The notes: generated from the letters alone by a model not told the origin. A stretch of 64,000 nt of DNA from Myxococcaceae bacterium (GCA_004297725.1 SCUS01000050.1:18025-82024), one strand, 5' to 3'; positions 40,937 through 51,419 are shown, counted from the stretch's first letter. Program-made: numbers and translations.

Positions 40937-43858
40937 TCACCGGGCCAGCTCCACCAGCGGGCGCAGCAGCGCCTCCCCCCTCGCCCGCTCGGCGTCGAGA
41001 TACACCACCAGATGGTCCTGCGCCCGGCTCGCCGCCACGTGCAGCAGGTGCGGCCGCGAGGCCAGCCAGCGCAGGTGCTTCGGCTCCGTCGCCGTCACCG
41101 AGAACACCACCACCCGCCGCTCCCCCCCCTGGAGCTTGTGCACCGTGCGCACCAGCACCCCGTCGTCGTGCACCAGCCCCCGGCGCAGCAGCTCCCGCTC
41201 GATGCGCGCGCTCTGCCCCACGAAGGGCGTGAGCACCGCCACGTCGCGCGCCTCCACCCCGTCGGCCACCAGCGCCTCCACCAGCGCGATCACCCTCGCG
41301 GCCTCCGCCTCGTTGACGATCCCCTCCGGGGCGCGCTCCCCCACGCCCGCCACGTCGCGCACCGCCACCGGCCGGGTGAGCCGACGCGACACCTGCGCCA
41401 GAGAGCGCAGCGGCGTGCGCACGTCGAGCGAGTAGCCGCTCCACGCCGAGGCCAGCGTCACGATCTCCGGCTGCGACCTGAAGTGCTCGGTGAGCGAGCG
41501 CGGCTCCGACGCCCTCGCCTCGGCCACCGACTGCGCCGAGGTCGTGGCCGACGCCCCCATGCGGAAGGGCTCCGTGGCGGCCTCGTCGAGCCCCCTCGCG
41601 AGCCGCGCATCCACCCGGTCGTCGAGCGTGTAGACCGGAGGGAGCTGCGCCACGTCGCCGGTCACCAGCGCCCGCCTCGCCCGGGCGAGCGCGGCCACCG
41701 TGTACACCGGCGCGCACTGCCCCGCCTCGTCGACCACCAGCCGGTCGATCACCCCGGGGTCGAGCGCGAAGGAGGCGCGCAGCGAGAGCAGCGTGCACCC
41801 CGCCACAGGGAAGAGCGACGACACCGAGGACAGCACCTCCGCCAGCGCCCTCCCTCGCGCGACGAAGCGCTCGTCGCCGACGATCGCGAGCGCCTGCTCC
41901 AGCCGGGGGGCGAGCACCTTGCGATGCGCCCTCGCCCACGCGTCGCGCACCGCCAGCGCCGCCTCCACCAGCGAGGGATCAGGCGGCGGCGCAGCGCGCT
42001 CCTCCTCGCCTCCCCCCACCGCGGCGAGGAGCTCGGACTCCACCCGGTCGAGCTCCCTCTGACGGGCGGGTGCGCGCAGCGAGCGCTCGGCCTCGTCGAG
42101 GAGCGCGAGAGAGCGCTCCATCGCCTCGTGCTGCGCGGTGAGGGAGGCCACCATGTCCTCTCCCTCGACGAGCTCCCTGAACGGAAGCTCGATCCCGAGC
42201 GCCACCAGCACCGGGCGGATCACCTTCCCCCGCTGCACGTTGGCCTGGCGCCACTTCTTCTGGGCGCGAGAGGGCGACCGGTCGCCGCCCCCGGTGAGCT
42301 GCTCCACCAGCAGCAGCGAGGCGCGGGCGTGGGCGCCCAGCGAGCCTCGGGCGTCGTTCACCCGGGCGGGCAGCACCTCGTCGTCCACCTCCATCAGCGG
42401 CGGGGCGAGCAGCGGGCGCAGCTCCTCACGGCGCGATCGCAGCCGCTCGACTTCCTTCTTCCGGCGCTCCTTCGCGGGGCCGAGGGCGGCCATGGCGCGA
42501 AGGTGCTCCCTGGCAGGTCGGGCCCGCTCCTCGAAGGCCGCGCGGGCTATCGGGAGGGCGGGGCCGTCGTCGCTGGAGAGCGCTTCGAGGGCGGCGCGAA
42601 GGGCCGGGGCGCTGAGCTCCGCGAGGGCGCGGCGGTTGCCGAGGCGCAGCCCCACCGGGAGCGCGCGAGAGGCCACGAAGGGAGCGAGCGCGTGGTCGAC
42701 CGCGGCGTTGTTGGTGCTGGTCACCACCAGGCCCCAGGGGGTGCTCTGCGCGGGGGGCTTCGCCCAGGTGTCGTCGAGGGCGCGCGACACGATGGTCTGC
42801 GCCGCCAGGTGGTGGAGCAGCGTGGTCTTGCCGCAGCCGGGAGGGCCGCAGAGGGCCACGAGGTCGAGAGATCCCTCCAGGGCGATGGCGGCCTCGACCT
42901 GGGAGCGCGTCGGGGTCGAGGCCCCGTGGGTCCAGAGCGGGGCCCTGCTCGCGGGCGCGGGCTTCGCCCCGAGGAAGACCGCCAGCGGACCGCCCTTCGG
43001 CGTCGGCTCACCCAGGATGCTCGCGAGCTCCGAGCGCAGCCCGCTGGTCGGATCGCCCTTCGGCAGCAGCATGGCGAGCGCGTGAGGGTGCGCCTGGAGG
43101 GAGAGCCTCGCCGAGGCCCGCGAGCGCACCGCGTCGACCAGCGCCCTCAGCTCGTCCCGGGTGGGCGGGGCGTCGTCGAGCTCCTCCTCGGGGGTCTCCT
43201 CGGCGCCCCGAGTGAGGGTGAGCACGGCCGCTCGCACCAGGGCCCCGACGCCCGCGCGCCCTGCGCGGGAGAGGGCCGCGAGGGCCGGGCCGTCGACGTC
43301 GAGGAGCTGCCTCCAGAGCCCCGCGTGGAGCCCGAACGCGGGCTCATCGTCGTCGGGCTCGGGGGCGCGAAGCACCAGCGAGGTGGGGATGGGCACGGCG
43401 GTCCCGAGGCGGGCGCCGTGGGGCAGCTGCCAGTCGGCGTCGTCGAGGCGCCACGTGGCCCGGGCGCCGCTCCAGAAGAGCAGCGGGGCGGTGCGCCGCT
43501 GGCCCGTCTGGACGAAGGACACCAGCGGGAAGCCCAGCACCAGCTCGTCGTCGTCGCCTCGCGCGAGGGCGGCGAGGTGGGCCTCGAAGAAGGCCCCCGC
43601 GCGGGCGGGGATGGGCGAGAGGGAGAGCGAGTCGGCGTCGCGGAGCACGAAGGCCGTGGCGTCGTCGGCGCCTTCGGAGAAGAGCCGCAGCGAGAGGGCC
43701 GCGCCGTCGCGCTGGGGAGGGCGCACCAGCGGGTGCGGGGCGAAGACGAGGTCGTCGGTGCGAGCGGGAGCGACCACGCTGGCCTCGGCGCGGGACATCT
43801 CCTCCAGCGCGCGGAGCCCGTAGCGCAAGGCGTCGAAGGGGGAGCGTGGCGGCGGCAC
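40937..43858 (-). CDS. SF1 (UPF1-like) helicase
   Basis: A 973-residue helicase starting at GTG 43858 (ATG 43798 is an alternative). After 330 residues of unassigned N-domain come GPPGCGKTT (Walker A, near residue 337), TSTNNAAVD (motif Ia), an inserted helical region, LVVDEAGQ (Walker B), GDVAQLPP (motif III), EHFRSQPEI (motif IV), VRTVHKLQGGE (motif V) and VAASRAQDHLVV (motif VI). Such enzymes translocate 5' to 3' on nucleic acid; several bacterial relatives belong to defence or repair systems, but no partner gene is adjacent. TAGAGG is near the start and could be its promoter. Confidence 0.88.
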   Translation of the reverse strand: MPPPRSPFDALRYGLRALEEMSRAEASVVAPARTDDLVFAPHPLVRPPQRDGAALSLRLFSEGADDATAFVLRDADSLSLSPIPARAGAFFEAHLAALARGDDDELVLGFPLVSFVQTGQRRTAPLLFWSGARATWRLDDADWQLPHGARLGTAVPIPTSLVLRAPEPDDDEPAFGLHAGLWRQLLDVDGPALAALSRAGRAGVGALVRAAVLTLTRGAEETPEEELDDAPPTRDELRALVDAVRSRASARLSLQAHPHALAMLLPKGDPTSGLRSELASILGEPTPKGGPLAVFLGAKPAPASRAPLWTHGASTPTRSQVEAAIALEGSLDLVALCGPPGCGKTTLLHHLAAQTIVSRALDDTWAKPPAQSTPWGLVVTSTNNAAVDHALAPFVASRALPVGLRLGNRRALAELSAPALRAALEALSSDDGPALPIARAAFEERARPAREHLRAMAALGPAKERRKKEVERLRSRREELRPLLAPPLMEVDDEVLPARVNDARGSLGAHARASLLLVEQLTGGGDRSPSRAQKKWRQANVQRGKVIRPVLVALGIELPFRELVEGEDMVASLTAQHEAMERSLALLDEAERSLRAPARQRELDRVESELLAAVGGGEEERAAPPPDPSLVEAALAVRDAWARAHRKVLAPRLEQALAIVGDERFVARGRALAEVLSSVSSLFPVAGCTLLSLRASFALDPGVIDRLVVDEAGQCAPVYTVAALARARRALVTGDVAQLPPVYTLDDRVDARLARGLDEAATEPFRMGASATTSAQSVAEARASEPRSLTEHFRSQPEIVTLASAWSGYSLDVRTPLRSLAQVSRRLTRPVAVRDVAGVGERAPEGIVNEAEAARVIALVEALVADGVEARDVAVLTPFVGQSARIERELLRRGLVHDDGVLVRTVHKLQGGERRVVVFSVTATEPKHLRWLASRPHLLHVAASRAQDHLVVYLDAERARGEALLRPLVELAR

Positions 43859-44021
43859 GGCGAGGGGGGATCCCTCTACCGCAACGCGCGCGGTGGCGCT
43901 CGCAGGGCGAGCGACCGACGAGGGATGGCGATGGGAGGGGGAAGGAGCGGGAGGGAGGCCCTGAGCTCACCGGCGGCCGATCACGCGGAGCGCGACGGTC
44001 GCCGGGGCCGAAGGGGAGCGA
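43859..44021. other. Intergenic region between helicase and large lipoprotein
   Basis: About 160 nt. It contains the putative helicase promoter on the minus strand and nothing else that I can identify. Confidence 0.35.
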
Positions 44022-47000
44022 TCAGGGGTTGGTGTACGAGGCGGCGCAGAAGCCGATGTTCTCGTCGGGGTAGCAGGACAGGCTGCCGCGGAGGGTAGAG
44101 CTACCCTCGTGGTGCCAGTACCAGCGGTTGCGCTGCGGCGAGAAGGTGAACGAGCACATGTCGCTCAGGCCCGACACGCCGCCGACGTTCGGGAACGACG
44201 CCAGCGTGGAGATCGCCCCGTTGGACACCTGCATGCGCGAGATGGTGTTCGAGTTGGTCACGTAGTCGACGTAGAGCTGGCCGCCGAAGAACTCCGCGGT
44301 GCCCCAGAACGCCCAGTTCTCGCAGCTGAAGTGCGTCGGGATGGGCCGGGCGCCCAGGTCGACGACGCTGCCCGTGGACAGCGCGATGTCGTAGGCGCGG
44401 GTGCCGTTGAGGATCACGACGCGATCCCAGCCGGCGAAGATGCCGGTGCCCGAGCCCACGGAGATGGGGGTCGACAGCGCGACGGAGCGGCCCGTGCGGG
44501 CGCCCGAGTTGCCGTCGAGCTCGATGAGGTGCGTCACGACGCCGCCCGCCCCGGCGAAGCCGCCGGGGATGAAGGCCGTCGCGCTGCTGCCGAGCGCGTA
44601 GATCGCGCCGGTGCGGAGGTTCTGCGTGACCGAGTCGAGCTGCGCCGGGCTGGCCGCGGCGACGGTTCCGCCGCCGAGGTCGGAGGAGCTGAAGCGGCCG
44701 GTGGCGGAGTCGCCGTTGTAGAAGACGTTCGTCGCCGAGACGGCGATGCCGCCGCGGTCGTCGCCGGTCACGCCGCCGTGGTCGATCGCGCTGCACGACG
44801 AGGCGCTGAGCGCCCCGATGCGGAACGTGTCGTTGGGGTAGCTGAACGCCGCGGTGCAGTACCCGATGGTCTCGTCACCCGAGCGGAACTGCGAGGTGCC
44901 CTCGTGGTGGAAGTACCAGCGGCTGTTCGACGGCTGCACCGTGAACGAGCACATGTCGCTCAGGTTGGAGAAGGCGCCGAGCGTGGTGACGGTGCCCGAG
45001 GGCACGGCCGCGCGGGCGATGGTCGTCGAGTTGGCGACGTAGTCGATGTAGAGCTGACCACCGAAGAACTCCATCGTCCCCCAGTAGGCCCACGACTCGC
45101 AGCCGCTGCGCGACAGGCCGGCCATCGCGCCCAGGTCGCTCACGAGACCGGTCGGCGAGATGTGGTAGAAGCGCGAGCCGGTGTGCACGCCCATGCGGTC
45201 GTAGCCGGAGAAGATTCCGGTGCCGCTGGGCAGCGTGATCCGCGCCGACAGGGCGATCGCGGTGGTGGTGAGCGCGCCGGTGTCGCCGTTGATCTCGATG
45301 AGGTGCGTGGCGATGCCGCCGCCGTAGTTCATCGCGGTCGTGGCGCTGGTGCCGAAGGTGTAGACCTTGCCGGTGCGGAGGTTGCTCACGATGGCGTCGT
45401 ACTGACGCCCGACGCGGGTGCCGCCGGAGAGGTTCGTGAGGGCGAAGCGCCCGGTGGCGGTGTCACCCGTGTAGAACACCTGGGAGTTCGAGACGGCGAT
45501 GCCGCCGCGGTCGTCGCCGGTGATCACGTTGTGCTCGATCGCCGCGCAGCCCGCGGTGGAGAGCGTGTCGATGCGGAACGACAGCCCCGTGACCGCCGAG
45601 ACGCAGGCGCCCGCGGTGCAGGTCTGGTTCTCGGCGCAGCGGGTGCCGCAGCCGCCGCAGTTGTTGACGTCGCCGGTGGTGGCGATGCAGGTGCCGCCGC
45701 AGAGGGTGGTGCCCGCCGGGCAGGCGCAGGAGCCGCCGACGCAGGAGCGGCCGCCGGTGCAGACCGTGCCGCAGGCGCCGCAGTGGGCGCTGTTGGTCGC
45801 GGTGGAGACGCAGGCGCCGTTGCAGAGCGTGGTGCCCGCGGCGCAGGCGCCGAAGGTCACGCCGAGCTCGAAGTTGCCGCCCGCGGAGCAGCTGTCCACG
45901 TAGAGCACGTGGAGGCCGGCGCCCGCGGCGAGGGTCGTGTTGAGGGTCGTGTTGGCGCCGCAGCTCGCGTTGGCCGCGCAGGCCGCCACCGGGGCGCGCG
46001 CGGCGCTCCGCTGGTCGAGGGTGAGGTTGGTCAGGCCGTTGCTGCGACCGACCGCGCTCATCGGGAGCGCCGCCGCGTTGGGGCACGAGATGGCGTAGTA
46101 GCTGACCTCGGGGCCGGTGGAGCAGCACGCGCCGGTGATGCCGCTGGTGCCCGCGAGGGTGTTCGAGGTCGTGAACGTCGAGCCCGCGGTGACGTTCACG
46201 CGCTGCAGGACGTTGTTGGCCGGGAGGTGCTGGAAGCGGATGGTGGACTCACCGCCCGCGCCGCAGCCCGAGAGCACCAGGTAGTAGGTGCCCGCGGGGA
46301 GGAGGGCCGCGATCTGCGCGTCGCGGTTGTTGGTGAAGGAGCAGCCCGCGGTGCCGCCGTCGTCGTTGCAGGTGGTGCCGCCCGAGAGGGTGGTGCCGAT
46401 GTTCGCCCCGGCGGCGTTCTGGAAGAACAGCGAGGCGTCGATGCCCGCCGCGGAGGTCGTGTCCGCGTAGACGATCTCCTGCTGCGTCAGCGTGAACGTG
46501 TAGAACACGTCACGGCCGCCGCCCGCCGCGCTGGTGCAGCCGCACGAGCCGGTGGTGCTGTTGTTCGCCGCGGAGGTGTTCACCACCACGGTCGCGGTGG
46601 GGGTGCTGGTGTTGATGACGATCGCGCCGGTGCGGTTGTCGTTCGGCGGCGGGCCCGCGGTGCAGACGCCCGCGGTGCAGGGCGCGGTGCCGGGGCACAC
46701 GACGCCGCAGCGGCCGCAGTTGGTGTTGCTGGTGCGCGCGTCGATGCAGGCGCCGCCGCAGAAGGTCAGGCCCGGGGCGCAGTTGCACGCGCCGGCCTGG
46801 CAGGTCTGCACCGCCGGGCACGCCGTGCCGCAGGCGCCGCAGTTGGCGTTGTTGGAGCGGGTGTCGACGCAGGTGCCGCTGCAGGCCGTCTGGCCCGCCG
46901 GGCAGGCGCAGGCGCCGGCCTGGCAGGTCTGGCCGCCGGTGCACGCGCGGCCGCACATGCCGCAGTTGGCGTTGTCGGTGCGGGCGTCGACGCACGCGGT

Positions 47001-48275
47001 GCCGCAGGCCGTCTGGCCCGAGGGGCAGGCGCAGGCGCCGGCGACGCAGGTCTGCGCCGAGCCGCAGGCGCGGCCGCAGGAGCCGCAGTTGGCGACGCTG
47101 GTGGCGGTGTTGACGCAGGTGCCGCCGCAGAGCGACTGGCCCGACGGGCAGGCGCAGCGGCCGGTGGTGCAGACCTGGCCCGAGGGGCAGGCGTTGTCGC
47201 ACGCGCCGCAGCTGGTGGTGCTGCTGTTGAGGTCGACGCAGGTGGCGCTGGCGCCGGTGCCGCACGCGGTCTGCCCGCTCGGGCACACGCACACGCCCGC
47301 GGCGCAGGTCTGACCCGCGGCGCACGCGTTGCCGCAGGCGCCGCAGTTCATCGCGTTGGACTGGGTGTCGATGCAGGTGGCGGTGGCGCCGGAGCCGCAG
47401 AGCTGCTGGGTGCCCGCGCAGGCGCAGCGGCCCGCGGTGCAGGTCGAGCCGCCGACGCAGGCGTTGCCGCAGTCACCGCAGTTGGCGTTGCTGGTCTGCC
47501 CGTCGACGCACGCGCCGCCGCAGGAGAGCTGGCCGCCCGCGCAGCCGCAGCGGCCCGCGGTGCAGACCTGGCCGGCCTCGCAGGCGGTGCCGCAGGAGCC
47601 GCAGTTGGCGGCGCTGGTCTGGGTGTCGACGCAGGTGGCGCTGGCGCCGGTGCCGCAGCGCACGTTGGGCGCGGCGCACTCGGTCACGCAGGCGCCGGCC
47701 ACGCAGGCCTGGCCCGCGGTGCAGGCCCTGCCGCAGGCGCCGCAGTTCATGCGGTCGGACTGGGCGTCGACGCAGGTGGCGCTGGCGCCGGTGCCGCACG
47801 CGGTCTGACCCGTCGCGCAGGCGCAGGCCCCGGCGGTGCAGGTCTGCGTCGCGCCGCAGGCGGTGCCGCACATGCCGCAGTTGGTGGCGCTGGTCATCGG
47901 GTCGACGCAGGTCCCGCCGCACTGGATCTGCCCGGTGAGGCAGGGGTTGCCCGCATCGACGCCGACGTCCTCGGGCGTGCCCGTGTCGGTGGGCGTGCCG
48001 GTGTCGTTCTTCGGGCCGCTGTCGGTGACGGTGCCGGTGTCCTCGGGCGTGCCCGTGTCCGTCGGCGTGCCCGTGTCCGTCGGCGTGCCCGTGTCCGTCG
48101 GCGTGCCGCTGTCGGTGGGGGTGCCCGTGTCTGTGGGCGTGCCTGTGTCCGCGGGCATCCCGGTGTCTTCCACCACCGGAACATCCGACGTACTGGCGGG
48201 GGGGTCGCTGCTACAGGCAGCGAGGAGGGCAGTGCACACCATCCAAGGTGCCTGCCTCAACCACGATGAACTCAT
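44022..48275 (-). CDS. Giant Cys-rich repeat lipoprotein (1417 aa)
   Basis: Start ATG 48275 with AGGAGG 7 nt upstream. The lipobox is LLAAC (Cys 21). A tether of DTGTPTDTGT units runs to about residue 100. Then come about 13 repeats of roughly 35 residues with the pattern CGGxCVDxxTxxxNCGxCGxxC...GQxCxxGxC, abundant in Myxococcota surface proteins. A pre-peptidase-C-like beta domain (DVFYTFTLTQQEIVY, AGTYYLVLSGCG) and two more Cys units follow. The C-terminus is a duplicated domain of about 230 residues, each with TGDDRGGIAVS and a CENWAFWGT or CESWAYWGT motif. It is probably a long cell-surface stalk with a paired binding or sensing head. The 18-nt tandem repeats of the tether may be length-variable. 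Confidence 0.85.
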   Translation of the reverse strand: MSSSWLRQAPWMVCTALLAACSSDPPASTSDVPVVEDTGMPADTGTPTDTGTPTDSGTPTDTGTPTDTGTPTDTGTPEDTGTVTDSGPKNDTGTPTDTGTPEDVGVDAGNPCLTGQIQCGGTCVDPMTSATNCGMCGTACGATQTCTAGACACATGQTACGTGASATCVDAQSDRMNCGACGRACTAGQACVAGACVTECAAPNVRCGTGASATCVDTQTSAANCGSCGTACEAGQVCTAGRCGCAGGQLSCGGACVDGQTSNANCGDCGNACVGGSTCTAGRCACAGTQQLCGSGATATCIDTQSNAMNCGACGNACAAGQTCAAGVCVCPSGQTACGTGASATCVDLNSSTTSCGACDNACPSGQVCTTGRCACPSGQSLCGGTCVNTATSVANCGSCGRACGSAQTCVAGACACPSGQTACGTACVDARTDNANCGMCGRACTGGQTCQAGACACPAGQTACSGTCVDTRSNNANCGACGTACPAVQTCQAGACNCAPGLTFCGGACIDARTSNTNCGRCGVVCPGTAPCTAGVCTAGPPPNDNRTGAIVINTSTPTATVVVNTSAANNSTTGSCGCTSAAGGGRDVFYTFTLTQQEIVYADTTSAAGIDASLFFQNAAGANIGTTLSGGTTCNDDGGTAGCSFTNNRDAQIAALLPAGTYYLVLSGCGAGGESTIRFQHLPANNVLQRVNVTAGSTFTTSNTLAGTSGITGACCSTGPEVSYYAISCPNAAALPMSAVGRSNGLTNLTLDQRSAARAPVAACAANASCGANTTLNTTLAAGAGLHVLYVDSCSAGGNFELGVTFGACAAGTTLCNGACVSTATNSAHCGACGTVCTGGRSCVGGSCACPAGTTLCGGTCIATTGDVNNCGGCGTRCAENQTCTAGACVSAVTGLSFRIDTLSTAGCAAIEHNVITGDDRGGIAVSNSQVFYTGDTATGRFALTNLSGGTRVGRQYDAIVSNLRTGKVYTFGTSATTAMNYGGGIATHLIEINGDTGALTTTAIALSARITLPSGTGIFSGYDRMGVHTGSRFYHISPTGLVSDLGAMAGLSRSGCESWAYWGTMEFFGGQLYIDYVANSTTIARAAVPSGTVTTLGAFSNLSDMCSFTVQPSNSRWYFHHEGTSQFRSGDETIGYCTAAFSYPNDTFRIGALSASSCSAIDHGGVTGDDRGGIAVSATNVFYNGDSATGRFSSSDLGGGTVAAASPAQLDSVTQNLRTGAIYALGSSATAFIPGGFAGAGGVVTHLIELDGNSGARTGRSVALSTPISVGSGTGIFAGWDRVVILNGTRAYDIALSTGSVVDLGARPIPTHFSCENWAFWGTAEFFGGQLYVDYVTNSNTISRMQVSNGAISTLASFPNVGGVSGLSDMCSFTFSPQRNRWYWHHEGSSTLRGSLSCYPDENIGFCAASYTNP

Positions 48276-48528
48276 GTAAGCCTCCTGATGTCCGCGGCGG
48301 TCACCGACGCATCCATCAGGCGTTCTCCCCGTGAGCCCACGGCGCCTGACAAGACCACATCACATGCCCACGGACCGAGCATGGGTACGTCCAACCACCC
48401 TCCCGCGGCAAGCGCCCCTCGCTACGTCCTCGCGGCTTCAATTCCCTTGCGTTTCATGCTTCCCACGGTTTCACGGGAAGCTCCGTCGGGCGCTGTCCAG
48501 ACCAGCTCGACCTTGGGATTGACCGGCG
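48276..48528. other. Intergenic region upstream of the giant lipoprotein
   Basis: About 250 nt with the Shine-Dalgarno of the lipoprotein gene at its left end. Short ORFs here have no supporting features. No clear promoter hexamers were found. Confidence 0.35.
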
Positions 48529-49059
48529 TCAACGGGCGGCCGCCCGGGCGATCCCTTCGAGGATGAGCCTCCGGGCCTCCTCGGCGTCTCCCCAGCGCAG
48601 CACCTTCACCCACTTGCCGGGCTCGAGGTCTTTGTAGTGCTCGAAGAAGTGCTGAATCTGGTCGAGGGTGATCTGCGGCAGGTCGGTGTAGCTCCTCACG
48701 CCGTCGTAGCGCTTGGACACCTTGCTCGAGGGCACCGCCACGATCTTCTCGTCGCCGCCCGCCTCGTCCTCCATCAGCAGCACGCCCACCGGGCGCACGC
48801 TCATGATGGCGCCCGGCACGATCGCCCGGGTGTTGGCCACGATCACGTCGCAGGGATCGCCGTCGCCGGAGAGCGTGTGCGGAATGAAGCCGTAGTTACC
48901 CGGGTAGCGCATCGACGTGTAGAGGAAGCGGTCGACCACCAGCGCCCCGGCCTCCTTGTCCAGCTCGTACTTGATCGGCTCGCCCCCGATGGGGACCTCC
49001 ACGATCACATTGACCTCCTCCGGGGGATTGCGTCCGATGGACACGGCTTCGATGCGCAT
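48529..49059 (-). CDS. ppa: Inorganic pyrophosphatase (soluble, family I)
   Basis: A 176-residue enzyme from ATG 49059 with GAGGGA upstream. Typical motifs: [30 protein letters not shown], and the DGDPCDVIV active-site signature with metal-binding Asp residues, then GDEKIVAVP and [13 protein letters not shown]. It hydrolyses pyrophosphate in the cytoplasm to drive biosynthesis. The membrane pyrophosphatase at 31.5 kb would compete for the same substrate. Confidence 0.94.
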   Translation of the reverse strand: MRIEAVSIGRNPPEEVNVIVEVPIGGEPIKYELDKEAGALVVDRFLYTSMRYPGNYGFIPHTLSGDGDPCDVIVANTRAIVPGAIMSVRPVGVLLMEDEAGGDEKIVAVPSSKVSKRYDGVRSYTDLPQITLDQIQHFFEHYKDLEPGKWVKVLRWGDAEEARRLILEGIARAAAR

Positions 49060-49149
49060 GGGTCCCTCTCTCGCCCATCCGCCGACCACCTGGCAACCAT
49101 CGACCGGGTGCCCCATTCCCTCCCCGCACGAGCCCCCTGGAGACCCCCG

Positions 49150-50301
49150 ATGACCGCTCCGGCGCCGCCTCGCACCCCGCCCAGCCTCCGCCACGTCGCG
49201 CTCCCGGTCGCCCTCTCCCTGGCCGCGCTCGCCGCCTGGCTCCTCTGGCCGCGCAGCCTCCCTCCCGAGCCGCCCCTGCCGAGGCCCACGGCCCCGTCGA
49301 CGCCCACAGCCCTCCCGCTCTCGCCCCCGCCCTCGCGCCCCGCGCCTCCCCCGCCCTCCGCCGTCGCGGACGTCCCCGCCGCCGCCGTCGCCGCCGCCGC
49401 CCCGCTCGCCTCCGACGCGAGCGCCCCGCGCGTCGTCCTCCGCGGACCATGGGGCGACGGGCCCGGTCAGTTCGGTCGGCGCGCGGCCAGCGAGGGCAGC
49501 CCCGAGGCGCCCAACTCCCTCGCCATCGACGCCTCCGGCGACGTCGCCGTGCTCGACCAGGTCAACCGCCGCGTGCAGCGCTTCCGCGACGGCCGCTTCG
49601 TCGGCTCGCTCCCTCTCCCCAACGAGGCCGCGCAGGACCTCGCCACCGCCTCCGACGGCCGCGTCGCCGTGCTCGACCGCCTCGGCGACCCCTCGCTCAC
49701 CCTCTTCGACGCCGCCGGGCGCCCTTCGCGCACCGTCCCCCTGGTGGGCGGTCCCATCTCCGAGGGCGGCGCGGTCACCGGCCTCTTCGCCGCCTCCGAC
49801 GGCCTCTACGTCGAGCGGGAGCACCGCGAGCTCGTGCGCCTCACCGACGCCCGCGGCGAGCCCGACCCCTCGCGCACCACCCTCTGGGGAAGGCCCGGCC
49901 GAGACGGTGCGACGCTCCTCCGCGCCTCCATCGCCGACCGCCCCCGGGGCATGGTCACCGTGAGCGCCGCCGCCCGCGCCACCGGGGCCATGGACTGGTC
50001 CCGCACGGTCACCCTCGACGGAGCCATCCTCCACCTGGTGCTGCTCGACGGCGACCGCCACGGGCGGGTCTACCTGGGCGCCGTGGCGGGCCGCGAGCTC
50101 GGCGGCGCCATCACCGAGCCTCGCACGCTGGTCGTGCGCTTCGACCGGGCGGGCGTCCCCGTCGCGACGCTCCGACTCCCGGCTCCCCCCGAGGCCGACG
50201 AGCTCTTCCGCCCGCTGGCCATCGACGACGAGGGCCATGTGTTCGCGCTCTCTCCCGGCGCCGACGGCCTCTCGCTGGTGGAATACTCCTTCCCGGATTG
50301 A
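49150..50301 (+). CDS. Membrane-anchored NHL/beta-propeller-like protein
   Basis: A 383-residue protein; ATG 49150 has GGAG 8 nt upstream. One N-terminal transmembrane helix ([19 protein letters not shown]) leads to a Pro/Ala-rich linker of 75 residues, then a repeat domain beginning [11 protein letters not shown] with strands such as [23 protein letters not shown] and [17 protein letters not shown], typical of NHL propellers. It probably displays a six-bladed propeller in the periplasm for protein or ligand binding. Its end is 34 nt before the NlpC/P60 lipoprotein gene. Confidence 0.75.
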   Translation: MTAPAPPRTPPSLRHVALPVALSLAALAAWLLWPRSLPPEPPLPRPTAPSTPTALPLSPPPSRPAPPPPSAVADVPAAAVAAAAPLASDASAPRVVLRGPWGDGPGQFGRRAASEGSPEAPNSLAIDASGDVAVLDQVNRRVQRFRDGRFVGSLPLPNEAAQDLATASDGRVAVLDRLGDPSLTLFDAAGRPSRTVPLVGGPISEGGAVTGLFAASDGLYVEREHRELVRLTDARGEPDPSRTTLWGRPGRDGATLLRASIADRPRGMVTVSAAARATGAMDWSRTVTLDGAILHLVLLDGDRHGRVYLGAVAGRELGGAITEPRTLVVRFDRAGVPVATLRLPAPPEADELFRPLAIDDEGHVFALSPGADGLSLVEYSFPD

Positions 50302-50335
50302 CCACCACCGCGCGGCGCTGCGCTATCGTCGCGCG

Positions 50336-51409
50336 ATGCGTACCTCCCGTCGCGCTGGTGGCCTCTCGCTCGTGCTCGCCTCGCTCGCGGCCTGCGGCGA
50401 CCAGGGCCCGATCATCGAGACCGTCGACACCGACGTCCCGGTGGTCGACGCGCCGGCGGTCACCGATCGCCCCCGCGCCACGGACCTCCCGCGCGCCACC
50501 GACGTGCCCGCGGTGGCTCCTCCGCGCGACGCCGGAGCGCCCGCCGTCGACGTCCCTCGCGCCGTGATGGACGCCGGGGTGGTCGTCGTCGAGGAGCCCA
50601 CGCCCGACCTCACCCCCGACGGCGGGGCGCCCTCGGTGGACGTCGAGCCCGCGACCCCGACGACGGGCGCCACGATGCGGGTGACCGCCACCTCGCTCAA
50701 CCTCCGCAGCGGCGTGGGCACCAGCAACGCGATCCTCACGGTGCTGTCGTGCGGCGCCCGGGTGACCGTCCTGGGCGGCCCCACCACCGGCTGGTGGAAC
50801 ATCCGCGCCGGCACCTTCACCGGCTGGGCCTCGGGCGCCTACCTCGTGGCCGAGGCGAGCTTCGACCCTACCGTCTGCGGCGACGTCCCGACCCCCACGA
50901 TGGACGCCGGGACCCCCACCACGACGCCTCCCGGCACCGCCCCGGAGGTGTCGCAGATGTTCTCCCTGGCCCGCTCCGCGGTGGGCTACTCGTACTACTG
51001 GGGCCACGGCTCCTGGGGCACCGACGGCCGCGACCCCGGATCATGCTCGGGGAGCTGTCCGAGCTGCTCGCACACGGGGCGCTACGGCGCCGACTGCTCG
51101 GGCTTCGTGGCGAAGGTCTGGCAGATCCCGTCGGCCTCGCCGGTGACCACCGACCGGCACCCGTACTCCACGTACAACTTCGTCAACAGCACCACGCACT
51201 GGTCGAGGGTGGCGCGCACCGCGGTGCGCCCCGGCGACGCGCTGACCTACAACACCAACGGCGCGGGGCACATCGTGCTCTTCGAGTCGGGCTCCGACCC
51301 CTGGGGCAGCGTGTGGACCTACGAGGCCCGCGGCTGCGCCACGGGCATCGTGCACAACCTCCGCACGGTGGGATCGAACTATGTGGGCATCCGCCGAGAA
51401 GGGCTCTGA
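50336..51409 (+). CDS. SH3b and NlpC/P60 cell-wall hydrolase, lipoprotein
   Basis: A 357-residue lipoprotein with lipobox LAAC. A tether of Asp/Pro/Ala units (about 25-105) is followed by a bacterial SH3 domain (VTATSLNLRSGVGTSNAIL, WWNIRAGTFTGW) and an NlpC/P60 papain-like domain: YGADCSGFV gives the catalytic Cys, GHIVLFES the His, preceded by GDALTYN. It probably cleaves peptidoglycan stem peptides at the inner face of the outer membrane. No Shine-Dalgarno; TATCGT ends 6 nt before ATG 50336, suggesting a leaderless mRNA. Convergent with the fibrinogen-like lipoprotein. Confidence 0.87.
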   Translation: MRTSRRAGGLSLVLASLAACGDQGPIIETVDTDVPVVDAPAVTDRPRATDLPRATDVPAVAPPRDAGAPAVDVPRAVMDAGVVVVEEPTPDLTPDGGAPSVDVEPATPTTGATMRVTATSLNLRSGVGTSNAILTVLSCGARVTVLGGPTTGWWNIRAGTFTGWASGAYLVAEASFDPTVCGDVPTPTMDAGTPTTTPPGTAPEVSQMFSLARSAVGYSYYWGHGSWGTDGRDPGSCSGSCPSCSHTGRYGADCSGFVAKVWQIPSASPVTTDRHPYSTYNFVNSTTHWSRVARTAVRPGDALTYNTNGAGHIVLFESGSDPWGSVWTYEARGCATGIVHNLRTVGSNYVGIRREGL

Positions 51410-51419
51410 CTGAGCCCGA

